Assembly (NCBI GenBank): GCA_000433035.1
Contig: FR890815.1
Coordinates: 1-64,000, forward strand
Direction of reading: 5' to 3'
Length of the DNA stretch: 64,000 nucleotides
From: Staphylococcus sp. CAG:324
GTDB taxonomy: Bacteria > Bacillota_I > Bacilli_A > ML615J-28 > CAG-313
Positions 1 through 8,691 of the stretch are shown here, in pieces; the first letter of the stretch is position 1, and each line of letters starts with the position of its first letter. Under the pieces are notes generated by a model. It was not told the DNA's origin. It saw only the letters and a program-made list of their open reading frames with translations, and searched no databases. The position numbers and the translations under genes are program-made.

Positions 1-1
1 C

Positions 2-175
2 GAAATAAAAGAAAATGGTATTTTACTCTTCCATGATTTTAAATATTATAATAAAGAAGCGATTACAACAATTGTGAATGATCTAAAACAAGAAGGATAT
101 GTTTTTGTCACTATATCAGAGCTATTTGGATTTTATACAGATGAATTTGCCATTGGAGGCAAACTATATTATTAA
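2..175 (+). CDS. Polysaccharide deacetylase family protein, C-terminal end (partial)
   Basis: This is the last 57 codons of a gene that starts before the window. The visible end reads ENGILLFHDF, then a helix, then EGYVFVTISELFGF, which matches the last strand-helix-strand of NodB-type polysaccharide deacetylases (the usual pattern is ILLFHD followed by GYxFVTxSEL). Such enzymes remove acetyl groups from peptidoglycan or other envelope glycans outside the cell. The catalytic aspartate and metal-binding histidines would lie upstream and cannot be seen. A strong intrinsic terminator follows the stop codon directly, so this gene ends its own transcript. Confidence 0.55.
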   Translation, partial: EIKENGILLFHDFKYYNKEAITTIVNDLKQEGYVFVTISELFGFYTDEFAIGGKLYY

Positions 176-205
176 AAAACATATAAGATGAACTTATATG
201 TTTTT
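176..205 (+). terminator. Intrinsic terminator after the deacetylase
   Basis: A perfect 12-bp stem (AAAACATATAAG, 5-base loop, CTTATATGTTTT) runs into a short T tract. The same stem with a different loop recurs at 31350-31380. Confidence 0.85.
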
Positions 206-220
206 AATTTACAAAAAGAA

Positions 221-250
221 CAATAATTCGACAAAAATAAAAGGTATAAT
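221..250 (+). promoter_or_regulatory. Candidate promoter of the rhs gene
   Basis: A TATAAT box lies at 245-250, 28 bases before the rhs start. No good -35 is found at 17-bp spacing; the nearest TTCGAC is only 12 bp away. The surrounding block is nearly repeated at 31381-31435, which supports a functional upstream element. Confidence 0.4.
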
Positions 251-277
251 GAAGTAAGAAAGGAAAGAGAAAAAACA

Positions 278-3200
278 ATGCATGAAACAAAAATTATAGG
301 AAGTAAAGAAATAGAAGATAAGAAATATGGGTATAATGTTGAAATATATCAATTAGAAGAAGGAAAAGAAGCAAAACAGACAACAGAAAAAGTAGTCTTA
401 ACCAATAAAGGGGGCATCAACAAAGCAATTGGAATAAAAATAAAAACCCAAGGAGTTTTTTATTTTTCAGGATTATCAGAATTTGAGATAAGAATCTGTC
501 AAGAAGGAACAAGTGAAGAAATATATCAATTATATGAAATTGATACATGGGAAGAATTTAGAATAGAAAACAGAAGATATATAAAAGATGTTTATGCAAA
601 AAAAGAATATGAAGAAGAAAAAGAGGTATATGTTAGATATATTGATTTAGTAAGACATCTAGATGAGCCAAATAAAGAGTATTATTTTATAATAGATAAG
701 AAGATAGAAGAAAGCAAAGACTATGAATTAGAAATAGATATCAAGAAAGAAAACAAAAAGATAGAAGTCACAAGAGAATATTATATCAATAATATATTTC
801 CTAAAAAAATAAAATATGATGAAATAATATTGAAGAAAAATACAATATATGAAAATATGTATCACTTAAAAGTAATAGTAGAAAATAGATTAATAAATTA
901 TGCTGGAAAAGAATTATCAATGGATTTAAAACTTATATATGATGGAAGTATCAGTGATATCAATTATGAATATGAAGATAATTATTATCATTTACCATAT
1001 GGATGGAGTTTAAATTATCAACAAAGGGTAATCAAAGCAAAAGAAGAAGAAACATATATGTATTTAAATGGTAAAGGGCAAAGATATTATTTTATCAAAG
1101 AAAAAAATAATTTATATGTAGAAAAAAAAGGGACAGGTCATATATTAGAAATAGAAGAAAATAGGATAAAGATAAAAGGAATAAGAAATCAAGAATATGT
1201 CTTTAATAAAGAAGGATATTTAATAGCAATATATAGCCAAGAAAAAAGTTTATTTATTACATATGAAGAAAAACAAGGCTATGGTAAAGTGCTAACAAGA
1301 ATTAAAGATTCAAGTCAAAGGCAAATAACAATAGAATATAAAGAAAAACAAATAGAAATTATAAGAAGTGATGCAAATAAAGTAATCATAAAGATAGAAA
1401 ACGGAGAAATACAACAAGTCATTGATATAGATGGAAGCAAGAGTGAATATGAATATAATGGTAAACTCTTATCAACAATAATAGAAGGAGATAAAGAATA
1501 TAGGATAGCAAGAGCATGGATAAATGTTACTGTCATTGGAGAATATGTAAAAGGGATTTTGAAAAATGAAAAATATTACGAAGATGATGGTGGATGTGCC
1601 TATGTTACCACAAGTCATATAGAAAAAGGAAAAGAAATTCGTACAAAAGATAAATATTATTTTAATGAAAAAGGGGATTACTATAAAAGAGCAGAAGTAG
1701 TAGTGGTAGGAAACGAGACAAAATATTATGGAGAAGAAGAAGATAGAAGAACTGAATATACAAAAGGATTAAAATATGAAGTTGAACTTGTTAAAGTAAA
1801 TGTAATAACAAATGCTATACAAATCAATTATGACCCAGAAAATGCAAATATAACCAATTATTATGAGGAAGAATATAATAAAAGTTTAGAAGCGGGTAAT
1901 TACATTATAAGAGTAGAAGGGAAGATACCATATGGTTCTAGTCTCCATCTAGCAACCGATCAAGAAATCAAAATAACAATATGGGGAATAACAAAAGAAG
2001 ATAAAAGTGAAAAGATAGAAGAGTTCTTTTTAGATGTAACACAAGTAGATAAGAAACAAGAATATGGAAAAGAAGTCAAATTAGAAGAAGATATTAAAAA
2101 AATAAAAGTACAAGTGTATACATATAAAATGTTTAGTGTAGAGATAGCAAAATTGATAATAACACAAAAGACGAAAACTTTACCAATATGTTTTATTAAT
2201 AAAAAGATTGAATCTACATTTGTAATGGAAAAAATAAATAATCCAATAGTAAATCATACCTATTCCATAGATAGGCCACAAATAACGATATATGCGATGA
2301 GAAAGCCAGTAGCAATCGAGTACAAGGATGAATTGAATAAGGAAAGAATAGTAGAAGGAGATATCGACTTAAGTAAAGAAGAATTAATAGAAAATATAAA
2401 AAACTATAATAATTATGAAAACACATTTTGGTATAATGGATTTAAAAGAGTAATAACAAATTATAAAAGAACAAGTATAAAAATTAAATATGGCGAAGGA
2501 AACTATGTAAGTTTAGATGGATTAGAGGTAATAGATTATAATATACTCAATGGGATAGATAATTATACAATCTATGCACCATCAAGTAAAATAATAAATA
2601 ATAGTTCAGTCAAAACAATGTTAGTAAAAACATATGCAAATGTTATCAATGAAAGTGATATGTTTTCAAATGAAGAAACATATATATTTACACAAATAGA
2701 AACTGATAAATATAATCAACCATTAGAAAGGTATGAATATAGTTTTAATAGAAGAGTAATTACAAGATATGAATATGATGAAAATCATAATTTAATAGGG
2801 ATAAAAAGTGGAAGTAAAATATTAGAGAATGAACTATTAGATTTATCACAAGATGTAAGATATACATATGATAGCCAAAATAATTATGTAATAAAAATAG
2901 TAAATAAAACCAATAATCATTTCGATGATGAAATAAACTTAACTTATGATGAAATGGGGAATATATTAACATATAAACCCATAATAGGTAATGTAATAAA
3001 ATATGAATATAATCCATATAAAAATAAAATAACAAGTTTAGAACAAACAACTGAAGATATGTGGTTAATAAACAGGATTACATATGAAGGAGATTTAATA
3101 AAATATCTAGGACAAAACCGAATATCAACAAGTTATGAATATGAATATGATGAAGAAGAAAGATTAAAGAAAGTATATTTAACAAGTAGCGATAAAAAGG

Positions 3201-5569
3201 TATCTATAGAAGAATATACAATATATTATGAAACAGATGAATGTGAATTTGAAATAGGGAAGAATAATGTAGGAATAGTGACTGAATATGGCAATTTACA
3301 AAAAGTAGCACATATATATGATCAATATCAAAGATTGATTGTAACAAAAGAATATGAAAATAATGAGTGGAAAAATATAGGATATTATATATATGGAGAA
3401 GAAGAAATCAAAAAAGACAATCAAACAGAAATAAAAACAATTTATGAGATAGATGATCCATTAGATAGTAGGATCATAAAAGCCAGAACATCACTATTGA
3501 GAAAGAAAATAGATTATATAACAAATATAAAAGAAGAATATTATTATAATGATAAAAAACAATTGATAAAGGTAGTTTATAAGGATTTAGAAGGCAATAA
3601 GATAAAAGAAAAAGAAAATATATATAAAAATGATCGACTTGTAAAAAGGATAAGTGAAACAGAGGAAAAGGAATACTATTATGATCAGTGGCAAAATATA
3701 GGAAGAGAAAGCATTCTTTTAAAAGAAGGAGAAGAAAAGCATTTTGAATTAAAAATATGTTATGAAAGAAATGAGATAGGGCAGTTAGAAGGGAAAACCT
3801 GTTTTGTATCAAGAATAAATAATTATGAAATTGAGCCATCATATCAAAAATTAGAAGAATGTAAAGAAGAATACATATATATAGGAGGTGGCACTAATAA
3901 GTTACAATATAATAATTTAGTAAATAAGAAAAGACAACCCTTTAATAAAGAAGAAGAGAAAGTAACTTATGCAAATAGTGGGCAAATAGTAGAAATAAGA
4001 GATCAAGAAAATAAAATAAAAAAAGAATATGAGTATAATTATTTAGCAGGTACGTTAAAGCAAGAGTATAATAAAGAAATAGGACAAATAATAACATATG
4101 GATATGAGGATGTAAATAATTTTGGTGGGAATCTGTTAAGAAAGAAAAAATATAATTTGAATTATGAATTAGAAGAAGATATAGAATATCTGTATGAAAT
4201 GCCATATATAGATCTTTTAAAAGGAATCAAAGTAAATAATGAAACAAAAACTTTTATATATGATGAGGGATTGAACTTAATACAATATGCAGATAAAAAA
4301 TTAAAATGGAAAAGAGGAAGATTGCTAGAAAGTATTGAAGATAAAGAAACAAAGATAGAATATCAATATGATAGCAATAATATAAGAGTAGAAAAGAAAG
4401 AAATAAAAAAAGCGGAGATTACTAAATATGAAGTAGAAGGAACAAGGATAATAAGTGAGACAAAAATAAAAAATAATGAAGAAGAATATAGAATAAAATA
4501 TTTGTATACAGAAGCAGAAATAATAGGATTTGAAATTGAACAAAAAAATATAAGAAGTTATTATATATATGAAAAAGATTTGGAGCATAATATAGTAGGT
4601 TTATATGAGATGAACGATTATTGTGGAACTAGAGTAGCAAGTTATATATATGATGCTTATGGTAATCATAAAGTATTAGACAAAAATAAAGAAGAAAATA
4701 AAGCAAAAAATTTTATTGGTAATATGAATCCAATAAGATATAAGGGGTATTATTATGATATAGAAACTAACCTCTTTCTTATAACCTCTCTCTACTATAG
4801 TCCTGAACTTGGAAGATTCATCCAACCAGCAGATGTATCTAGTTTAAACCCATCAAGCATTAATGGACTTAACTTATATAGTTATGCGAATAACAATCCA
4901 ATTGGAATTGCGTATTGTAGTTCTAACGTTGGCTTTGGCGCTGGTGGAGGAATGGTTAATTCATTAGCATTAGGTGGTTCTGTTGGTGGCACAAGTAGTC
5001 CTAGCGGTTCTATTGGTAATACATCAGCTCCAGGATGGATGCAAACTTTAGTAGGTGCTATTCCAGATATTATTTTAGGTATAAAATATTTGAATGCAAA
5101 AGGTATTCATACACAATTTGCATATGCTACTAATACTAGATATATGCACCCAATTATGGGAAAAACATGGCGTTGGTTTGGACAATCTAACTCATATTCA
5201 TCAAATTTTGGTACTTTAGCACAAGGATCGTTTAAGCAAATTTTAACTGGTGATGCTAAAGCAGGATTTGGTGCAATTGCTAAATCTGTGTTTGGAACTG
5301 TAGGATTGAATTTTGGTGTTAATGCTATATTTAATTTATATGAAAACAATTGGGATTATAAAGATGTTGACATGTGGATTGATACAGGTATTGATACTGC
5401 AATCGGTGTAGGTTCTTATTATCTTGCCGCCGGCACAATGTCATTAATTACTGCAGGAGTCGTTGCTGCTGGGTTTGCTATGCCAGGTATAGTTGTAGTT
5501 GGTGGTGTGGTATTACTTAGTATGGGATTTGAATGGGTGATAAGAGAAGTTTTTGATTATCATCAATAA
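278..5569 (+). CDS. Rhs/YD-repeat polymorphic toxin with membrane-active C-terminal tip
   Basis: A very long protein made of degenerate YD repeats (many YxYDxxxN-like units between about residues 850 and 1500), closing with the Rhs core signature (KGYYYDIETNLF, YYSPELGRF at 1506-1514, then NGLNLYSYANNNP to about 1544). Rhs shafts form a cocoon around a variable C-terminal toxin. Here the tip (about 1546-1763) is glycine-rich and ends in a long hydrophobic stretch (from about DTAIGVGSYYLAAG to MGFEWVIREVF), which suggests pore formation rather than a nuclease; this is inference. No signal peptide, PAAR or VgrG part is seen at the N-terminus. The shaft is extremely A-rich and uses ATA for isoleucine, while the tip has ordinary codon use. 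A membrane protein gene follows 26 bases later and is the likely immunity gene. Confidence 0.85.
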   Translation: MHETKIIGSKEIEDKKYGYNVEIYQLEEGKEAKQTTEKVVLTNKGGINKAIGIKIKTQGVFYFSGLSEFEIRICQEGTSEEIYQLYEIDTWEEFRIENRRYIKDVYAKKEYEEEKEVYVRYIDLVRHLDEPNKEYYFIIDKKIEESKDYELEIDIKKENKKIEVTREYYINNIFPKKIKYDEIILKKNTIYENMYHLKVIVENRLINYAGKELSMDLKLIYDGSISDINYEYEDNYYHLPYGWSLNYQQRVIKAKEEETYMYLNGKGQRYYFIKEKNNLYVEKKGTGHILEIEENRIKIKGIRNQEYVFNKEGYLIAIYSQEKSLFITYEEKQGYGKVLTRIKDSSQRQITIEYKEKQIEIIRSDANKVIIKIENGEIQQVIDIDGSKSEYEYNGKLLSTIIEGDKEYRIARAWINVTVIGEYVKGILKNEKYYEDDGGCAYVTTSHIEKGKEIRTKDKYYFNEKGDYYKRAEVVVVGNETKYYGEEEDRRTEYTKGLKYEVELVKVNVITNAIQINYDPENANITNYYEEEYNKSLEAGNYIIRVEGKIPYGSSLHLATDQEIKITIWGITKEDKSEKIEEFFLDVTQVDKKQEYGKEVKLEEDIKKIKVQVYTYKMFSVEIAKLIITQKTKTLPICFINKKIESTFVMEKINNPIVNHTYSIDRPQITIYAMRKPVAIEYKDELNKERIVEGDIDLSKEELIENIKNYNNYENTFWYNGFKRVITNYKRTSIKIKYGEGNYVSLDGLEVIDYNILNGIDNYTIYAPSSKIINNSSVKTMLVKTYANVINESDMFSNEETYIFTQIETDKYNQPLERYEYSFNRRVITRYEYDENHNLIGIKSGSKILENELLDLSQDVRYTYDSQNNYVIKIVNKTNNHFDDEINLTYDEMGNILTYKPIIGNVIKYEYNPYKNKITSLEQTTEDMWLINRITYEGDLIKYLGQNRISTSYEYEYDEEERLKKVYLTSSDKKVSIEEYTIYYETDECEFEIGKNNVGIVTEYGNLQKVAHIYDQYQRLIVTKEYENNEWKNIGYYIYGEEEIKKDNQTEIKTIYEIDDPLDSRIIKARTSLLRKKIDYITNIKEEYYYNDKKQLIKVVYKDLEGNKIKEKENIYKNDRLVKRISETEEKEYYYDQWQNIGRESILLKEGEEKHFELKICYERNEIGQLEGKTCFVSRINNYEIEPSYQKLEECKEEYIYIGGGTNKLQYNNLVNKKRQPFNKEEEKVTYANSGQIVEIRDQENKIKKEYEYNYLAGTLKQEYNKEIGQIITYGYEDVNNFGGNLLRKKKYNLNYELEEDIEYLYEMPYIDLLKGIKVNNETKTFIYDEGLNLIQYADKKLKWKRGRLLESIEDKETKIEYQYDSNNIRVEKKEIKKAEITKYEVEGTRIISETKIKNNEEEYRIKYLYTEAEIIGFEIEQKNIRSYYIYEKDLEHNIVGLYEMNDYCGTRVASYIYDAYGNHKVLDKNKEENKAKNFIGNMNPIRYKGYYYDIETNLFLITSLYYSPELGRFIQPADVSSLNPSSINGLNLYSYANNNPIGIAYCSSNVGFGAGGGMVNSLALGGSVGGTSSPSGSIGNTSAPGWMQTLVGAIPDIILGIKYLNAKGIHTQFAYATNTRYMHPIMGKTWRWFGQSNSYSSNFGTLAQGSFKQILTGDAKAGFGAIAKSVFGTVGLNFGVNAIFNLYENNWDYKDVDMWIDTGIDTAIGVGSYYLAAGTMSLITAGVVAAGFAMPGIVVVGGVVLLSMGFEWVIREVFDYHQ

Positions 5570-5595
5570 TTTTCTGAATTTATTGGAGGGATAAA

Positions 5596-6165
5596 ATGAA
5601 TAAAAAAGTTATCAAATACTTATCAAATAAACATAATTATACTTTTTTAGACAAAATACTATTATTTTACTCGAGCGGGAAACTGAAAAAAATGTTAATT
5701 GATAATAATGCAACAGATATAGATATTTATCCGTCTATAAAAAAGGAAAATTCTATTCAGATATATTTCAAATATTATAACTTGTTTGTTGTTTTTAATT
5801 TTAAAGATAGTTATTATGAGTATTGTAAATATGATTCTAAGGGCTCTCCCGAAGAATTGGAACAAAGCATAGTAAAAATGCAATATAATGATGAGTTTGC
5901 TATCGATATTTTTATTAAAGAATTTATCGATCTCATTGAACAAGACGAAAGATTAAATAAGTCTATTAATTTTAAAAAAAATAAAAATAAATTATATAGT
6001 GTTTTATCCGTTGTCTCCTTAATAATCCCATGGATAATTCTTGGTATTATATCACTATGCTCATATTTAGTAAAAAAAGATTTAAAATTAGGCGTATGGT
6101 TTGGTATTATTATAATATTCTCTATAATTGCTTGGTTTATATTTGACAATAAATCAAAAAAATAA
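5596..6165 (+). CDS. Putative membrane immunity protein for the Rhs tip
   Basis: A protein of 189 residues with a soluble N-terminal part (1-130) and two transmembrane helices at about 134-158 and 165-183, ending in a short lysine-rich tail. I recognise no named family. It starts with a good ribosome site (TTGGAGGG) 26 bases after the rhs stop and is followed at once by a terminator, so it is the last gene of the rhs unit. Position, size and base composition fit an immunity protein, and a membrane location fits a pore-forming toxin tip. The assignment rests on context only; it could also be an unrelated orphan carried with the locus. Confidence 0.6.
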   Translation: MNKKVIKYLSNKHNYTFLDKILLFYSSGKLKKMLIDNNATDIDIYPSIKKENSIQIYFKYYNLFVVFNFKDSYYEYCKYDSKGSPEELEQSIVKMQYNDEFAIDIFIKEFIDLIEQDERLNKSINFKKNKNKLYSVLSVVSLIIPWIILGIISLCSYLVKKDLKLGVWFGIIIIFSIIAWFIFDNKSKK

Positions 6166-6207
6166 TTAATTTATTAAACATATAATAAAACATAGAAATT
6201 AGACACT

Positions 6208-6246
6208 AACCACTTTATTGGGTAAACCCAATAAGGTGGTTTTTTT
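6208..6246 (+). terminator. Intrinsic terminator closing the rhs-immunity unit
   Basis: A 15-bp stem with one G-T pair (6208-6222 with 6227-6241), loop TAAA, followed by a run of T. Confidence 0.9.
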
Positions 6247-6398
6247 AATATGTAAGCTAGGTATCCTAGTTACTAAATGCTGACGTGTGAAGCAGAGTGA
6301 AGCACGATTTATCCTGTTCACAATTTTTTAAACTTTTTTATGTTTTGACCCCGACACTTTGGCACATAAATGTCCGTTACTATTGAAGGAGGGATTTT

Positions 6399-6557
6399 AT
6401 GAATAAAGAAAAAGTTATAGAAATTAAGATTGATAATGTTATTTATATTGTGTCTGAAGAAAATAAAGATGAAAATTATTTAAAAGAAGTGATTAAAAAA
6501 TTACTCGTAGAAAAGTTGAAAGATGTGCAAAAAAATGAATTATATGATAAAATATAG
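6399..6557 (+). CDS. Small hypothetical protein upstream of the recombinase
   Basis: A 52-codon frame with a strong ribosome site (GAAGGAGGG, 6385-6393) at proper spacing. It encodes a charged, lysine- and glutamate-rich peptide (MNKEKVIEIKIDNVIYIVSE...) with no membrane segment or known motif. It ends one base before the earliest in-frame start of the recombinase frame and 36 bases before the likely real start. It probably belongs to the same mobile element. No function can be assigned. Confidence 0.5.
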   Translation: MNKEKVIEIKIDNVIYIVSEENKDENYLKEVIKKLLVEKLKDVQKNELYDKI

Positions 6558-6593
6558 ATGTCTAGTTCTATGTTTTATTTTACAGGAGGTAAA

Positions 6594-8230
6594 ATGAAAC
6601 AAAAAGAATTATATAAGACAGCAATTTATTGTCGTTTGTCATTAGATGATGGAAGTGAAGGTGATTCATCAAGTATTCATACACAAAAGATGTTATTAGA
6701 AAAATATTGTAAAGATAATGGATATGAAATATATGATTATTATATTGATGATGGGTATTCAGGACTTAACTATAATCGACCTAATTTTCAAAGATTATTA
6801 CAAGATATTGAAAATGGAAAAATAGATTTAGTAATAACTAAAGATTTATCAAGACTTGGTAGAGATTATATTATGACTGGTTATTATACTGAAATATACT
6901 TTAATGAAAAAGGTGTTAGATATATTGCAGTAAATGATAATATAGACACAATTAATGATAATAATGATAAAGTGAACATCGTTCACTTTTACCATTTAAA
7001 AACATCTTAAATGATATGTATGCCAAAGATATTTCAAGGAAAGTAAAAAGTGCGAAAAGATTAAGAATGCATAAAGGATATTATATATCTTGTCAACCAC
7101 CATATGGTTATAAGGTAAATCCTAATGATCCTAATCAATTAGTGATAGATGAAGAAGTTGTTGATATTGTTAAATTAATCTTTAGATTAGCCTTAAACAA
7201 TAAAGGTGTAGTAAAAATAGTTCAAGAATTAAATAAAAGAGGAATAGACACACCTAGTATTTATAAAGCTAAAAATGGAGATAAAAGATGTTTAACATCA
7301 ATTGAACAAAGAAAATCTAAATTTACTTATGATGAAATAAATAAATGGAATACAAATACAGTTGGTAAAATCTTAAGAGATGTAGTTTATATTGGTGATA
7401 TGGAAAATCACAAATATGAAGTAAAAAACTATAAGGCCAAGAAAAGAACTAGAGTTCCTAAAGAAGAACACATAATAGTTCAAAATACCCATGAAGCAAT
7501 AATATCTAGAAATGACTTTAATAAAGTTCAAGACTTAATTAAAGGAAGACAAAGACCTAGTAAATATGATTTTCCAAACATATTTAAAGGAATACTTAGA
7601 TGTGCTAATTGTGGAAGAAAGTTAACTATAGGATATCATTTAAGAAAATCAGGAAGAAGAGCTAATTCATATCAATGTTATGATAGATATTTAAAACATC
7701 CAACTGATACAGAAGCTAATAGTATTAGATATGAAGTAATCTATCAAATAGTAGATGAAAGAATAAAAGAATTATTTAATAATATAAATGTGTATGGAGA
7801 GGAGTTTCTACTTAGTGTAATTAATAGTGTAGAAATAAGTGATGGATTAACTGAACTTAAAAATCAAAAAGATAAGATTAATCAAAGATTAAATGTATTA
7901 TCTAATTTAGTTAGTAAAGTATTTGAAGATTATGCATCTAACTTAATGAGTTTTGAAAACTATCAATACTTATTAACTAAATATCAAGATGAACAAAAAT
8001 CACTTAATCTTAAATTAAAAGATATTGATTATAAATTGACTGAAAATCTAGACAAGCCACTAGAAAAAGTAAAAAAATTTATGGAAGTGGCAAAAAATTA
8101 TTTAAATTATGAAGAATTAACTAAAGAATGAATTAGTAATCTTATTGATCAAATTATAGTAAGTCCACCTAAAATAGTAGATGCTAAACAAATAAGAGAT
8201 ATTAAGATTGTTTATAGATTTCTAAATTAA
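6594..8230 (+). pseudogene. Large serine recombinase, broken by frameshift and nonsense codon
   Basis: The N-terminal resolvase domain is clear (AIYCRLSLDD with the catalytic serine, then VITKDLSRLGRDY). The recombinase domain follows (GYYISCQPPYGYKVN), then a zinc ribbon (LRCANCGRKLTIGY) and a coiled coil, ending in the DUF4368-like tail. The start at 6594 has AGGAGG upstream. At 6969-6989 a perfect 21-base palindrome lies between the expected NDNND and PFKNILNDMYAKDISRK segments and shifts the frame, ending the first part at 7010; the second part resumes before 7016. A TGA at 8129-8131 interrupts the last 32 codons, which still read as family sequence (ISNLIDQIIVSPPK to the TAA at 8230). 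With two lesions the enzyme is almost certainly inactive. Confidence 0.9.
6969..6989. repeat. Perfect 21-base palindrome inside the recombinase
   Basis: Arms AAAGTGAAC and GTTCACTTT are separated by ATC. The palindrome accounts for most of the extra sequence that shifts the recombinase reading frame. Confidence 0.9.
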
Positions 8231-8260
8231 TTCTAAAGTGGTTATATAAAAGAGTGACGT

Positions 8261-8691
8261 CGAGCATTTATTGTTATATCCCATGATCGATATTTTTTAG
8301 ACAAAGTTGTTGATCATTGTTTTATTTATCAAGATGGTAATATAAAGGAATACACAAATTGTATTAGTGAGTATATTAAAGAAGCAACTTTAGTAGAAAA
8401 GAAAAGTCAAAAACCCAAAGAACATGTAGCAAAACAAATTCCTCGATTTACCTCTTCTGAAAAAAAGAATTTGATCAAATTGAAGATAAAATTATGGCTT
8501 TAGAAAGTCAAATAGAAAGTTTAAATGAACAAATGTTTTCTTTAGGAAGTGATTATGTCAAACTGCTTCATTTTGAAAAAGAAATACAAGATAAGAAGAA
8601 TCTATTAGACTGTATGTATGAAAGATATGAATATTTAAATAATATAAATGAACAAATTGAAAAATACAAAAAGGAGAAATATCATGAATAA
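8261..8691 (+). pseudogene. ABC-F type ATPase, 3' remnant
   Basis: The frame from 8261 reads AFIVISHDRYFLDKVVDH, the H-loop region that ends the second ATPase domain of ABC-F proteins (Uup/EttA/antibiotic-resistance family), followed by the charged C-terminal coiled coil. All upstream domains (Walker A, signature, Walker B) are missing; the recombinase element lies there instead. A further lesion is a one-base loss in an A run at about 8460-8466, after which the coiled coil continues in another frame to the TAA at 8689-8691. The end overlaps the start of the M29 aminopeptidase by 8 bases, so the intact gene was probably co-transcribed with it. Confidence 0.85.

Noticed and set aside
3474..4588. 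Long minus-strand open frames opposite the rhs gene.
   Set aside because: They are shadows of the A-rich repeat: tyrosine, leucine, phenylalanine and histidine-rich translations without ribosome sites.
6250..6400. Tandem GTGAAGCA copies (about 6287-6305) as a CRISPR-like or iteron repeat.
   Set aside because: Only two short copies are present; no array, spacer pattern or replication gene accompanies them.
8100..8230. In-frame TGA in the recombinase read as tryptophan (genetic code 4), as in many Mollicutes.
   Set aside because: Several intact genes of the window end in TGA with ATGA overlaps or terminators right after (for example at 17913, 46225, 47702, 58748), so TGA acts as stop. The recombinase is also broken by a frameshift.
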